DNA of 43,138 nucleotides from Rhizosphaericola sp047606825. GTDB lineage: Bacteria; Bacteroidota; Bacteroidia; Chitinophagales; Chitinophagaceae. Position 1 is the stretch's first letter, and each line of letters opens with the position of its first letter. This document shows, one piece after another, positions 34,152 to 41,412 of this stretch. The notes under the pieces are model-generated. The model was not told where the DNA came from and did not search any database. It worked only from the letters and a program-made list of their open reading frames with translations. Both the position numbers and the translations under genes were made by a program. The stretch spans positions 1-43,138 of the forward strand of contig JASGDY010000091.1 in the NCBI GenBank assembly GCA_047606825.1, read 5' to 3'.

Positions 34152-37115
34152 ATGAAAGAAATATATGATAGACTGTTTGGGAGCTTGGACATAGAACCAT
34201 TGTTGTTATTGAGAACGCCGATGTATCCGTATAACCATTGGAAGCATAGCCTTTCCAATATGCTGAATGACGACACATTCATTGCGGCCTTGAAAAATGC
34301 AAGTCCAGACTTATGCGAAACTGTCGTTAAAAACAGAAATAACGTTGATGCCATACCATTGCAGGCATTAATCAGTTTAAAAAAATACCATAACAGGATT
34401 TGCCACAGAACGACTCCATTTGGACTCTTTGCCGGGTTTACCGCAGTTGATTGGACTAACTTTGACTCCATTTGTATAACAACACAAAAATGCTATAATA
34501 TATATACAAGGGTTGAGTTTGGGAAGACTGTGTTTACCGACAATATACATCAAGACTCATTCGTCGTCAACCCAACGTTGTATAAAGTTGGTAGTACGCT
34601 CCGGTTTTTTGCTCCCGAAGAGTGGTCCAACAAAAGCAAGGCTCGATATTCCGTACAGTCGGTACCCATTGAAGAGTGGCTTGTTAATCTTTTGGATTAT
34701 TGTAAATCTCCGACCAGCTATGCTTCTATAAAAGACTTTATCATAGGAAAAGAATTGGCGGAAGAAACAAATGTGGACAAAGCCATTGTCAGACTGCTTG
34801 AAACATACATTTTGCTTCCTTCCTCATTTCCGCACATCACGGAAACGAGCATTTCGACAACACCTATGCACATGGGCAAGTTTCCTCTTGACGCATTTGT
34901 AGACAATTGTGGTAAGTTTCCCTTGCATGAACTATATATCAATACAGAGAAACCCCTTATTGCCGGAGGGCTATCCACAAAGTTTAAGCAATACCTTTTA
35001 GACGGGCTGCTTGTGGGGAGTCTGGTTAGCGACGCTCAGTCCCCGACGGACTTGGTCGCATTCAGGAAGGCATACGGTAAGAAATTCGAGAAGAGGGTTA
35101 TGCCGTTATTGTCCGCACTCGACCCGGACACAGGTGTGGGTTACGGAGGTCTTTACCAAGGTGGCAATACGTCGGTTTTAATAGAGGGGATTGTTTTGAA
35201 AAACGAAAGTTCCGATGACATGGAGATTGGCTATGGAAAAATGCAGCGAGTTATTTTGGACAAATGGATGAACACCGAGAACAAACAGGAATTGATACTT
35301 GAAGACAGCGACCTCCAGTATGACCGTGACGCGGCAACATTTTCCGATGGCATCCCGACAGGCTTGTCGTTTATGTTCAAAATACTAAACGACGGTAAGC
35401 TCTATATCCAGAATGCGGGAGGGGGAAACCCTGTCGGCCTTGTCGGCAGGTTCACGCTTTTTGATGAGAAGATTGCTTGTTTCGCACGGGATCTGGCAGA
35501 AAAAGAAGCGTCCCACAATCCCGAAGTCGTTTTTGCCGACATTGTACATTTCTCCGGCAACCATACGGCCAACATAGAATCCCGCAAATGCAGCCGTAAG
35601 TATGAAATCCAGTTGCTGTGCAACTCTGACAAGGTTGAAAAACATAGGATTCCCGTTTCAGACCTTTGGGTCGGCATAATTGACGACGAGGTTGTGATAT
35701 GGTCCCATCGATTGAAACAAAGGGTCATTCCACGGATGGACTCAGCCTATAATCATACGACCAGCGACATGCCCGTGTTAAGGTTTCTCTGCGACTTGCA
35801 ATACCAAAACATCAAGGGCAATTTTTCTTGTCCACTGCAATCCTTGTTTCCCGGACTGTCGCACTATCCTAGGTTTGTCTATAAAAATACCGTACTCAGC
35901 CTCGAAGAATGGCATATCCCCAAAAATGAATGGGTTCACCGTGTAATTGGCAGTTCAATACAGGAACTCGCCCAGTATATAACAGAAAAGGGACTCCCTG
36001 CCCATTTTGCGATTACCCAGAACGACAGACAGTTGGTTGTTTACCGGGACTGTGAAGATGACCTAATGTTGTTGAAGTCCATTTTCAAGTCAAAGATTCC
36101 AGATTACGTCAATGTACAGGAATTTCCCTTCGTCGGGGAGGACAACGGACATTGTGTCAGAGACACGGATGGGAACAGGTTTGTCGGAGAGTATGTAGCC
36201 GTACTTTCAAACAGAGGGCAAGTTTACTCCGGCAGAATGCTTCTGGACGATGGACCGTTTTTTAACTTGAAAAGAAGAAACGGGATTGTTGACGGTTGGG
36301 TATATTATAAAATATTCTGCAACGAAAACAGCGCAAACGGGATAATTTCCGATTACATAGCCCCATTGACCACGCACTTAGGGAAAGAAGCCGCCATCCG
36401 TAGGTGGTTTTTTGTACGTTACAGCGAAGACGGTGCGTACCACCTACGTTTGCGTTTTCTGGTTGTAGACGGGCATTCCCAATATGTCATCCACCAGATG
36501 GAGTCTTGTTTCTGCGGATTACTGGACAGCGGCATTGTGTCCAACATTTCATTATATGTCTATGAGAGGGAGCTGGAACGGTATGGTGACGACATGGAAA
36601 CAGCTGAACGTCTTTTTTGTGCCGGCAGCTGCTTGGTGGCTAGTTTTTTGAACAAGACGGAGTTGACCGATTCAGACCCTCATTACTATACACTTGCTTT
36701 TCACAGTATTGACCGTATTCTCAGTTCCTTAGGGTTGGAGGTGGAAGAAAAATGCAGGTTCCATCAAGACGCATATAACACGTTTCGTCTGGAGCAGGGA
36801 TTTCCTGCTAACATTTACAGGGCAATGCAGGAAAAAATTAGAAAGTTTCGAATGCACGGAGACCTGTTTGGCGACAACCTTATAACAGAAAGCCTACAGG
36901 AATGTTTTGCCGATTTCACGAAAGAACTGACAGTGCTCAGGTTCGACGGCAAAAACAACAATGTATTGGCGGGCTCTCTGGTACACATGCACCTTAACCG
37001 TTTTTTTGTTTCTGAATTCAGATTTCAGGAAATGGTCGTACATTATCTTTTATGGAAGCATTATGAATCGCAGTTGGCACGGAAAAGTAAAGTCCAATGT
37101 ACTGATAAACTCTAA
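34152..37115 (+). CDS. LanB-type lantibiotic dehydratase, full length
   Basis: The 987-residue protein has both parts of class I lanthipeptide dehydratases. The N-terminal glutamylation domain starts with the expected LLLLRTPMYPYN and has CHRTTPFGLFAGF near residue 85-97. The C-terminal elimination domain of SpaB/thiopeptide type begins near 714 (GWVYYKIFCNE) and has RRWFFVRYSEDGAYHLRLRF. LanB uses glutamyl-tRNA to activate Ser/Thr and then eliminates to dehydroalanine or dehydrobutyrine. I start at MKEIYDRLFG; the upstream 37 codons have no LanB-like sequence. No cyclase (LanC) is nearby in the window, so rings may form by other means or the gene lies beyond the edge. Confidence 0.9.
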   Translation: MKEIYDRLFGSLDIEPLLLLRTPMYPYNHWKHSLSNMLNDDTFIAALKNASPDLCETVVKNRNNVDAIPLQALISLKKYHNRICHRTTPFGLFAGFTAVDWTNFDSICITTQKCYNIYTRVEFGKTVFTDNIHQDSFVVNPTLYKVGSTLRFFAPEEWSNKSKARYSVQSVPIEEWLVNLLDYCKSPTSYASIKDFIIGKELAEETNVDKAIVRLLETYILLPSSFPHITETSISTTPMHMGKFPLDAFVDNCGKFPLHELYINTEKPLIAGGLSTKFKQYLLDGLLVGSLVSDAQSPTDLVAFRKAYGKKFEKRVMPLLSALDPDTGVGYGGLYQGGNTSVLIEGIVLKNESSDDMEIGYGKMQRVILDKWMNTENKQELILEDSDLQYDRDAATFSDGIPTGLSFMFKILNDGKLYIQNAGGGNPVGLVGRFTLFDEKIACFARDLAEKEASHNPEVVFADIVHFSGNHTANIESRKCSRKYEIQLLCNSDKVEKHRIPVSDLWVGIIDDEVVIWSHRLKQRVIPRMDSAYNHTTSDMPVLRFLCDLQYQNIKGNFSCPLQSLFPGLSHYPRFVYKNTVLSLEEWHIPKNEWVHRVIGSSIQELAQYITEKGLPAHFAITQNDRQLVVYRDCEDDLMLLKSIFKSKIPDYVNVQEFPFVGEDNGHCVRDTDGNRFVGEYVAVLSNRGQVYSGRMLLDDGPFFNLKRRNGIVDGWVYYKIFCNENSANGIISDYIAPLTTHLGKEAAIRRWFFVRYSEDGAYHLRLRFLVVDGHSQYVIHQMESCFCGLLDSGIVSNISLYVYERELERYGDDMETAERLFCAGSCLVASFLNKTELTDSDPHYYTLAFHSIDRILSSLGLEVEEKCRFHQDAYNTFRLEQGFPANIYRAMQEKIRKFRMHGDLFGDNLITESLQECFADFTKELTVLRFDGKNNNVLAGSLVHMHLNRFFVSEFRFQEMVVHYLLWKHYESQLARKSKVQCTDKL

Positions 37116-37163
37116 GAGTAGTGAATCGTGAACCGATTTATAGGCTATAAAATCATATTACTT

Positions 37164-37868
37164 TCATACGGCACGCAAGAATGTCTTTATCTTAAGGGCG
37201 TATTCCCTGCCGTATTTGACCGATTTGCCATCCATGGAAAACAACAGTTCTCCTCCTTTCACGCATTCTACTTTTTCCATATTGGCAATAAAGGAACGCT
37301 GTACCCTGAGAAAATGTTCGGGAAGCCGTCGTTCCATTTCTGAAATGGATAGCCACACAGTTATAGATTTGCCATCTTCGTACGTCAGGACGGAATAATG
37401 TTCCTGTGCCTCCACTTGGACGATTTTATCCGTGTCTATTTTTATCCGTTCGCCCCTATTGCCATTGGGAACAAATATAAAGTTCGACGATTGTCTTGTT
37501 TTTTCGTTTTTGGAATCGGTAGTGTTCAGATATTTGTTGACGGCGACCATGAAACGCTGGTAGGAAAAAGGTTTCGACAAGAAGTCCACCGCGTTCAGGT
37601 CATAGGCATCGGCGGCATAGTTGCGATAGGCCGTGGTAAATATAACTTTGCAGGTCGCGGGTAATTGCGCAGCTATGTCCATACCGCTACAGCCCGGCAT
37701 CTCTACGTCAAGGAACACAAGGTTGGGATTTAGTTTCAGTATATTGCCGAGTCCCTTTATAGCGTCCGTCTCAGTACCTGCAATAGACAGTACAGATGTA
37801 CGACCGACGTATTTTTCCATCAGTTCTACGGAAGATGGTTCGTCATCCAACACGAAACAGCGTATCAT
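37164..37868 (-). CDS. LytTR-type response regulator
   Basis: The 234-residue protein has a receiver domain at 1-120, with Asp8/Asp9 and phosphoacceptor Asp54 in LVFLDVEMPG, and a LytTR DNA-binding domain at about 130-234 (VEAQEHYSVLTYEDG, LPEHFLRVQRSFIAN). It overlaps the histidine kinase gene by 4 bases (ATGA). LytTR regulators often control peptide and bacteriocin genes. It sits between LanB and the C39/VKOR gene on the opposite strand, a good place for a cluster regulator. Confidence 0.92.
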   Translation of the reverse strand: MIRCFVLDDEPSSVELMEKYVGRTSVLSIAGTETDAIKGLGNILKLNPNLVFLDVEMPGCSGMDIAAQLPATCKVIFTTAYRNYAADAYDLNAVDFLSKPFSYQRFMVAVNKYLNTTDSKNEKTRQSSNFIFVPNGNRGERIKIDTDKIVQVEAQEHYSVLTYEDGKSITVWLSISEMERRLPEHFLRVQRSFIANMEKVECVKGGELLFSMDGKSVKYGREYALKIKTFLRAV

Positions 37869-38998
37869 GGTCGATATATTTTAAGTTTGGTTTCAAATAT
37901 ACCTTTTCCGTCTCGGCTCTCCAACAAAAAATCGTCTCGGTAGAAGTCTTCTAGCCGTTTTCTGGCAAAGGCAAGGCCCGACTGCGGCCTGTCGTCCTTA
38001 GTCAAGGACGCCTTTGTTTTGTTCCTTGTCCGGAATGTGAGCATACCGTCCGACACTTGCACATAGATAAGCGCAGGGGTTGCTGAATCCGTGATGTCGC
38101 CGTGCTTGAAGATATTTTCCACGAGCGTACCCAGTACCATAGGAAGTAACTGTACTTGGGCCAAATCACCATTCTTCTTTATTTCAATATAGCATTTGTT
38201 GCCGAAACGCAGCCTTGCCAGCCGGACCAGGGTCTCAATGTTTTTAATTTCCCCAACCAGCGGGACTTTGCCGGACTTCGGGATGTCCGTAAGGTTGTAA
38301 CGCAGTATGTCAGAAAGCAAAAGAAGTGCCTCCGCGCGGTCGTCGTCCAGCCCTTCCAGACCATTGTATAAATAGTTCAACGTGTTATATATGAAATGAG
38401 GGTTGACCTGTGCCTTAAGGTATCGCACCTCCGCATTTGCTAGGTTTTTCTGCAAATGCAATTTTTCGTTGGCAAGCAACAGTCGTTCGGTTTCAGTATC
38501 AAACCGCTCCTTTTCCAGTTCCGTAATCTCTTTTTGTTTTAAATAGGCATAGTAGGTCTTCCAAGTACCAAAGCTTAGCAAAAGAAAATAGATGCCCCTC
38601 GCAGTGGTAAGCCCAACACTTTGAGGTCTTAGTTTAGTATGAGTCCATATTGATAGAAGGGGCTCCTTAAAATGATTTATGTAGAAAACAAGGCAATCAT
38701 ATAAAAAAAGCAATAGCAGACTACCCAACAATGTTTTAGTTATTTGGTTTTTATCCATTTCAATATGCCTAAGATATAATAGATGGGCATAGAACAGGCT
38801 TATATTGACCATATAAAAGAGGGCAGTTTCGCTAAGCGCGGCAGTTAAAGTTCCCTTTAGGTATAGAATCCATAGTTCATAAGAGACAAGGAGCCCCCAT
38901 CCCAAAATATGCCATTTAGCCTTACTGTACAGATTTTTCAGCAATGTCCACCGTATTTCATGTAATGAAAATTGTTTTCTATGTAACCTCGGCTGCAT
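37865..38998 (-). CDS. LytS-type sensor histidine kinase
   Basis: The protein has about four membrane helices in the first 160 residues (for example HILGWGLLVSYELWILYLKG) and then a coiled coil at about 165-195. The His_kinase domain has the phosphoacceptor in VNPHFIYNTLNYL near 218, and a degenerate ATPase domain follows (TLVENIFKHG, SGLAFARKRLEDFY). No large extracytoplasmic domain is present, so the signal is probably in or near the membrane. The start at 38998 (MQPRLHRKQFS) falls in the duplicated block; a TTG at about 38942, near the stop of the small ORF, is an alternative. Confidence 0.88.
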   Translation of the reverse strand: MQPRLHRKQFSLHEIRWTLLKNLYSKAKWHILGWGLLVSYELWILYLKGTLTAALSETALFYMVNISLFYAHLLYLRHIEMDKNQITKTLLGSLLLLFLYDCLVFYINHFKEPLLSIWTHTKLRPQSVGLTTARGIYFLLLSFGTWKTYYAYLKQKEITELEKERFDTETERLLLANEKLHLQKNLANAEVRYLKAQVNPHFIYNTLNYLYNGLEGLDDDRAEALLLLSDILRYNLTDIPKSGKVPLVGEIKNIETLVRLARLRFGNKCYIEIKKNGDLAQVQLLPMVLGTLVENIFKHGDITDSATPALIYVQVSDGMLTFRTRNKTKASLTKDDRPQSGLAFARKRLEDFYRDDFLLESRDGKGIFETKLKIYRP

Positions 38999-39027
38999 TT
39001 CGAGAAGTTATCAAATTTTGTATTCAT
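38938..39027 (-). CDS. Small ORF (29 aa) in front of the histidine kinase gene
   Basis: It reads MNTKFDNFSKCSRGY and ends YGGHC, with the same pattern as the ORF at 26117-26311 (MN-x2-FDNFSK-x2-RGY, then a Met-Lys). It overlaps the chosen kinase start in another frame and its stop abuts a TTG that could start the kinase. A short signal peptide gene before a sensor kinase would make sense, but DNA-level duplication of a control region explains the data as well. Confidence 0.3.
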   Translation of the reverse strand: MNTKFDNFSKCSRGYIENNFHYMKYGGHC

Positions 39028-39045
39028 TATTGTTCGAATTTAGTA
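38976..39045. repeat. Duplicated intergenic block, copy B
   Basis: This is the partner of 26264-26330, with the same core TTTCGAGAAGTTATCAAA. TTATCAAA occurs twice here, again near 39052, which could be a paired regulator site. It lies between the two-component genes and the C39/VKOR gene. Confidence 0.6.
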
Positions 39046-39081
39046 CTGCCATTATCAAAGATAACCAATAAAAAATGATGT

Positions 39082-39270
39082 ATGAAAAGTAAAGTGCTTT
39101 ATGTCGCAACCAAGAAATTATATTCATGCTCGCAAAAGAACCTTGAGGCTGAAACGACAAATTGTAGGGTCTCTGACCCAACCACTACGGTCCTTACCAC
39201 AATAATACCGTCTGTTAAGAGTGTAAAAGAAAATAGTAGGCGCGTTGCCCAGCCAATCAATAGACAATAG
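39082..39270 (+). CDS. Possible small ORF (62 aa), doubtful
   Basis: It starts MKSKVLYVATKKLYSCSQKN and contains a run of Thr (TTTVLTTIIPS) that recalls lanthipeptide cores. It stands where the block copy A has precursor 1. Against it: no GG leader, and its last codons lie in the conserved leader at 39259-39278. It could be a decayed precursor or non-coding DNA. Confidence 0.25.
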   Translation: MKSKVLYVATKKLYSCSQKNLEAETTNCRVSDPTTTVLTTIIPSVKSVKENSRRVAQPINRQ

Positions 39271-39278
39271 GCAAAAAC
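39259..39278 (+). promoter_or_regulatory. Conserved upstream element, copy 1
   Basis: AATAGACAATAGGCAAAAAC recurs with 18/20 identity at 41371-41390 before TlpA-like gene 2, at a similar distance from the start (41 and 42 bases). A shorter form stands at 33760. A promoter or regulator site shared by cluster genes is likely. Confidence 0.5.
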
Positions 39279-39299
39279 AGTGCAACAATAAAGAGTAGT

Positions 39300-40937
39300 A
39301 TGGAATTCTTAACGATCAACAGGCTGCTGTCGCCGCTCAACAACTGTGAGCTGTCAACGTATTCCCTGTGCGGCAAGCTGAAAGCGCAGGTGACGCAGAC
39401 CTATATACGGCAACAACTGGAGGGACATCCCGACTATCCCTCCCTGTTGGCCGTAAGCGACGTGTTGAAAGGCCTCGGCATCCGCAACGCCGCGTTTGAG
39501 ATAGACATCAACGGCCTCGAAGAACTGCCGGAATATTTCATTGCCGAGATAAAAAAAGATTCTGAAACGTTTTATACGGTCGTCACCGTCATAGACAACG
39601 AGACGCTCGAATACACAGCTCCGACAGGCAACAAAGAAACAAAGGCCAGCCTGTCGGAATTCAGGCATATTTTTACCGGGAAAGCCCTTCTCGCAGAGGT
39701 GCCGGAAGACCGCATACGGGAAGAGAACTACGAACTGCACGCAAGGGAGGAAAGGTGGACAAGGCTCACACAGTGGCTGATAATTGGCGCTGTTCCTTTG
39801 CTCGTGTTTGTCGACTGCGGTGTCGCCCTCGTCCGCCTCCGGTCGTCCGCCGCTGCGTCTGTTGCGTACACTTTGCTGAGTCTGGCAGGAACGATTGTTG
39901 GAATCTTGTTGCTGTGGTACGAGGTGGACAAACACAATCCGGCACTGCAACACATCTGTACCGTCGGAAAAAAGACCAACTGTGACGCCGTCCTAAGTTC
40001 GTCCGCGTCAAAGATGTTTGGCATCGGTTGGAGCAGTATCGGCTTCGCCTATTTTGCAGGGAGTCTGACGGCGTTGCTGGTCTCCGGCGTTTACAGCCCA
40101 CCCATGCTGTCGGTGCTTTCGTGGCTCAATGTCGCAACACTCCCCTACACCGTGTTCTCGGTTTATTACCAGTCCAAGGTTGCAGGGCAGTGGTGCGTTC
40201 TTTGCCTTGCGGTGCAGGCACTGTTGATCTTGCAGTTCATCACCGCATGGGCTGGCGGTTTCCATGCAATGTCGGATAAGGTATCGATGGACACTGTACT
40301 TGTAGCCGTGTTTGCCTTCTTCGTTCCCTTCCTGGTCGTCAGCCTGCTGCTGCCCGCCCTGCGCAGCGCCAAGGAGGGCCGGAAGGACAAAGGGGAGCTC
40401 TTACGGCTGAAGCACAACCCACAGATATTCGAAGCACTGTTGGCAAGGCAGAAAGCGATTGCCGAACCCACAACCGAGCTGGGCATCACCATCGGGAACC
40501 CTGATGCAAGGTACAAGCTCGTAAAGGTCTGCAACCCCTACTGTGGCCCCTGCGCCAAGGCACATCCCGTCATGGATAGCCTGCTGGACAGCAATCCGGA
40601 GGTACAGGTGCAGATTATCTTTACCGCAACGGGCGACGAAGGCGACGGAAGGACTCCGCCGGTACGGCACCTACTGGCAGTTGCCGGGAATGGTGACGGG
40701 CAGAGAACCAAGCAGGCACTGGACGACTGGTACATGGCGGAAACGAAAGACTATGCGGCTTTTGCCGGGAAATACCCCATGGACGGGGAATTGAAACAAC
40801 AGGACGGCAAAATAAAGGCGATGGCGGAGTGGTGCGGCAAAACAGGGATAGCCTTTACCCCGACTTTTTTTGTGAACGGATTCCAGTTGCCGGAGCAGTA
40901 TTCGGTGACGGACTTGAAATATTTTCTTTCTGTTTGA
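39300..40937 (+). CDS. C39-like / VKOR / DsbA-like fusion protein
   Basis: The 545-residue protein has three parts. Residues 1-135 resemble a C39 peptidase (HPDYPSLLAVSDVLKGLGI) but lack the usual DCG cysteine and catalytic histidine, so it is probably a binding domain, perhaps for GG leaders. Residues 155-350 form a VKOR membrane domain, with loop cysteines Cys220 and Cys228, the conserved serines in GWSSIG, and the redox centre CVLC (Cys299-Cys302). Residues 390-545 are a thioredoxin domain with CGPC (Cys415-Cys418). VKOR passes electrons from new disulfides to quinone. The fusion would thus oxidize exported cysteines, fitting four-Cys precursor cores. Precursor 2 follows by 78 bases. Confidence 0.88.
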   Translation: MEFLTINRLLSPLNNCELSTYSLCGKLKAQVTQTYIRQQLEGHPDYPSLLAVSDVLKGLGIRNAAFEIDINGLEELPEYFIAEIKKDSETFYTVVTVIDNETLEYTAPTGNKETKASLSEFRHIFTGKALLAEVPEDRIREENYELHAREERWTRLTQWLIIGAVPLLVFVDCGVALVRLRSSAAASVAYTLLSLAGTIVGILLLWYEVDKHNPALQHICTVGKKTNCDAVLSSSASKMFGIGWSSIGFAYFAGSLTALLVSGVYSPPMLSVLSWLNVATLPYTVFSVYYQSKVAGQWCVLCLAVQALLILQFITAWAGGFHAMSDKVSMDTVLVAVFAFFVPFLVVSLLLPALRSAKEGRKDKGELLRLKHNPQIFEALLARQKAIAEPTTELGITIGNPDARYKLVKVCNPYCGPCAKAHPVMDSLLDSNPEVQVQIIFTATGDEGDGRTPPVRHLLAVAGNGDGQRTKQALDDWYMAETKDYAAFAGKYPMDGELKQQDGKIKAMAEWCGKTGIAFTPTFFVNGFQLPEQYSVTDLKYFLSV

Positions 40938-40954
40938 CCTGCAGTAACAATGGA

Positions 40955-41000
40955 AAGAAAGTCGGTCTTGCTACAACGGCAAGTCTGTATTGTTAAAAAT
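40955..41000 (+). promoter_or_regulatory. Hairpin element before precursor 2
   Basis: CTTGC (40967-40971) and GCAAG (40979-40983) pair around a 7-base loop, followed by TATTGTTAAAAATT. The same layout at 42958-43012 has CTTAC and GTAAG, so both partners of one base pair changed together. It stands right before precursor 2, so a leader or attenuator function is possible. Confidence 0.5.
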
Positions 41001-41015
41001 TAAAATCTTAAAAAA

Positions 41016-41246
41016 ATGACAAACAAAAAATTCAGTCTTCAGGACTTTAAAGGTGGTCGCGCCCTCTCAAGAGAGGAAATGAAAAATGTATTGGGTGGGT
41101 ATGCTTCAGTAGATGATGGTACACATGATTGTGACGACCCGGGCGATTGTCCATCTCATCCTGATAGTGATCCAAAGGGGACATATGATTGGACTGTATC
41201 GTGTAGAAGCAACAAATGTGTATGGAGCAGAGTAATAGTTGACTAA
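41016..41246 (+). CDS. RiPP precursor peptide 2 (GG-type leader, four-Cys core)
   Basis: The 76-residue peptide shares 25 of the first 28 residues with precursor 1, ending LSREEMKNVLGG. The core of 48 residues has Cys39, Cys45, Cys63 and Cys68. It is acidic in the first half (many Asp) and Ser/Thr-bearing. Spacing of the cysteines is C-x5-C-x17-C-x4-C, against C-x3-C-x18-C-x8-C in precursor 1, so the arrangement of two pairs is kept. The DNA of the leader is nearly identical too, and divergence begins sharply at the cleavage site. It follows the oxidase fusion gene and ends before a clear terminator. Confidence 0.82.
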   Translation: MTNKKFSLQDFKGGRALSREEMKNVLGGYASVDDGTHDCDDPGDCPSHPDSDPKGTYDWTVSCRSNKCVWSRVIVD

Positions 41247-41320
41247 AATATAAGATGGAAACTATATTCCTATTGTGTTAGACAGAAAAACTATGAAATC
41301 TAGTCTGTTGAATCAAAATG

Positions 41321-41349
41321 GCAACGAGGCCAAGTGCCTCGTTGCTTTT
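41321..41349 (+). terminator. Terminator behind precursor 2
   Basis: GCAACGAGGC and GCCTCGTTGC form a perfect 10-base stem with loop CAAGT and a run of four T residues. Confidence 0.8.
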
Positions 41350-41370
41350 AAAGAAATGGACATTTTAGTA

Positions 41371-41390
41371 AATAAACAGTAGGCAAAAAC
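41371..41390 (+). promoter_or_regulatory. Conserved upstream element, copy 2
   Basis: AATAAACAGTAGGCAAAAAC differs from 39259-39278 in two bases and lies 42 bases before the TlpA-like start at 41413, after a terminator, so it is likely part of that gene's promoter. Confidence 0.5.
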
Positions 41391-41412
41391 TACATATAAT
41401 AAATAATGACAT

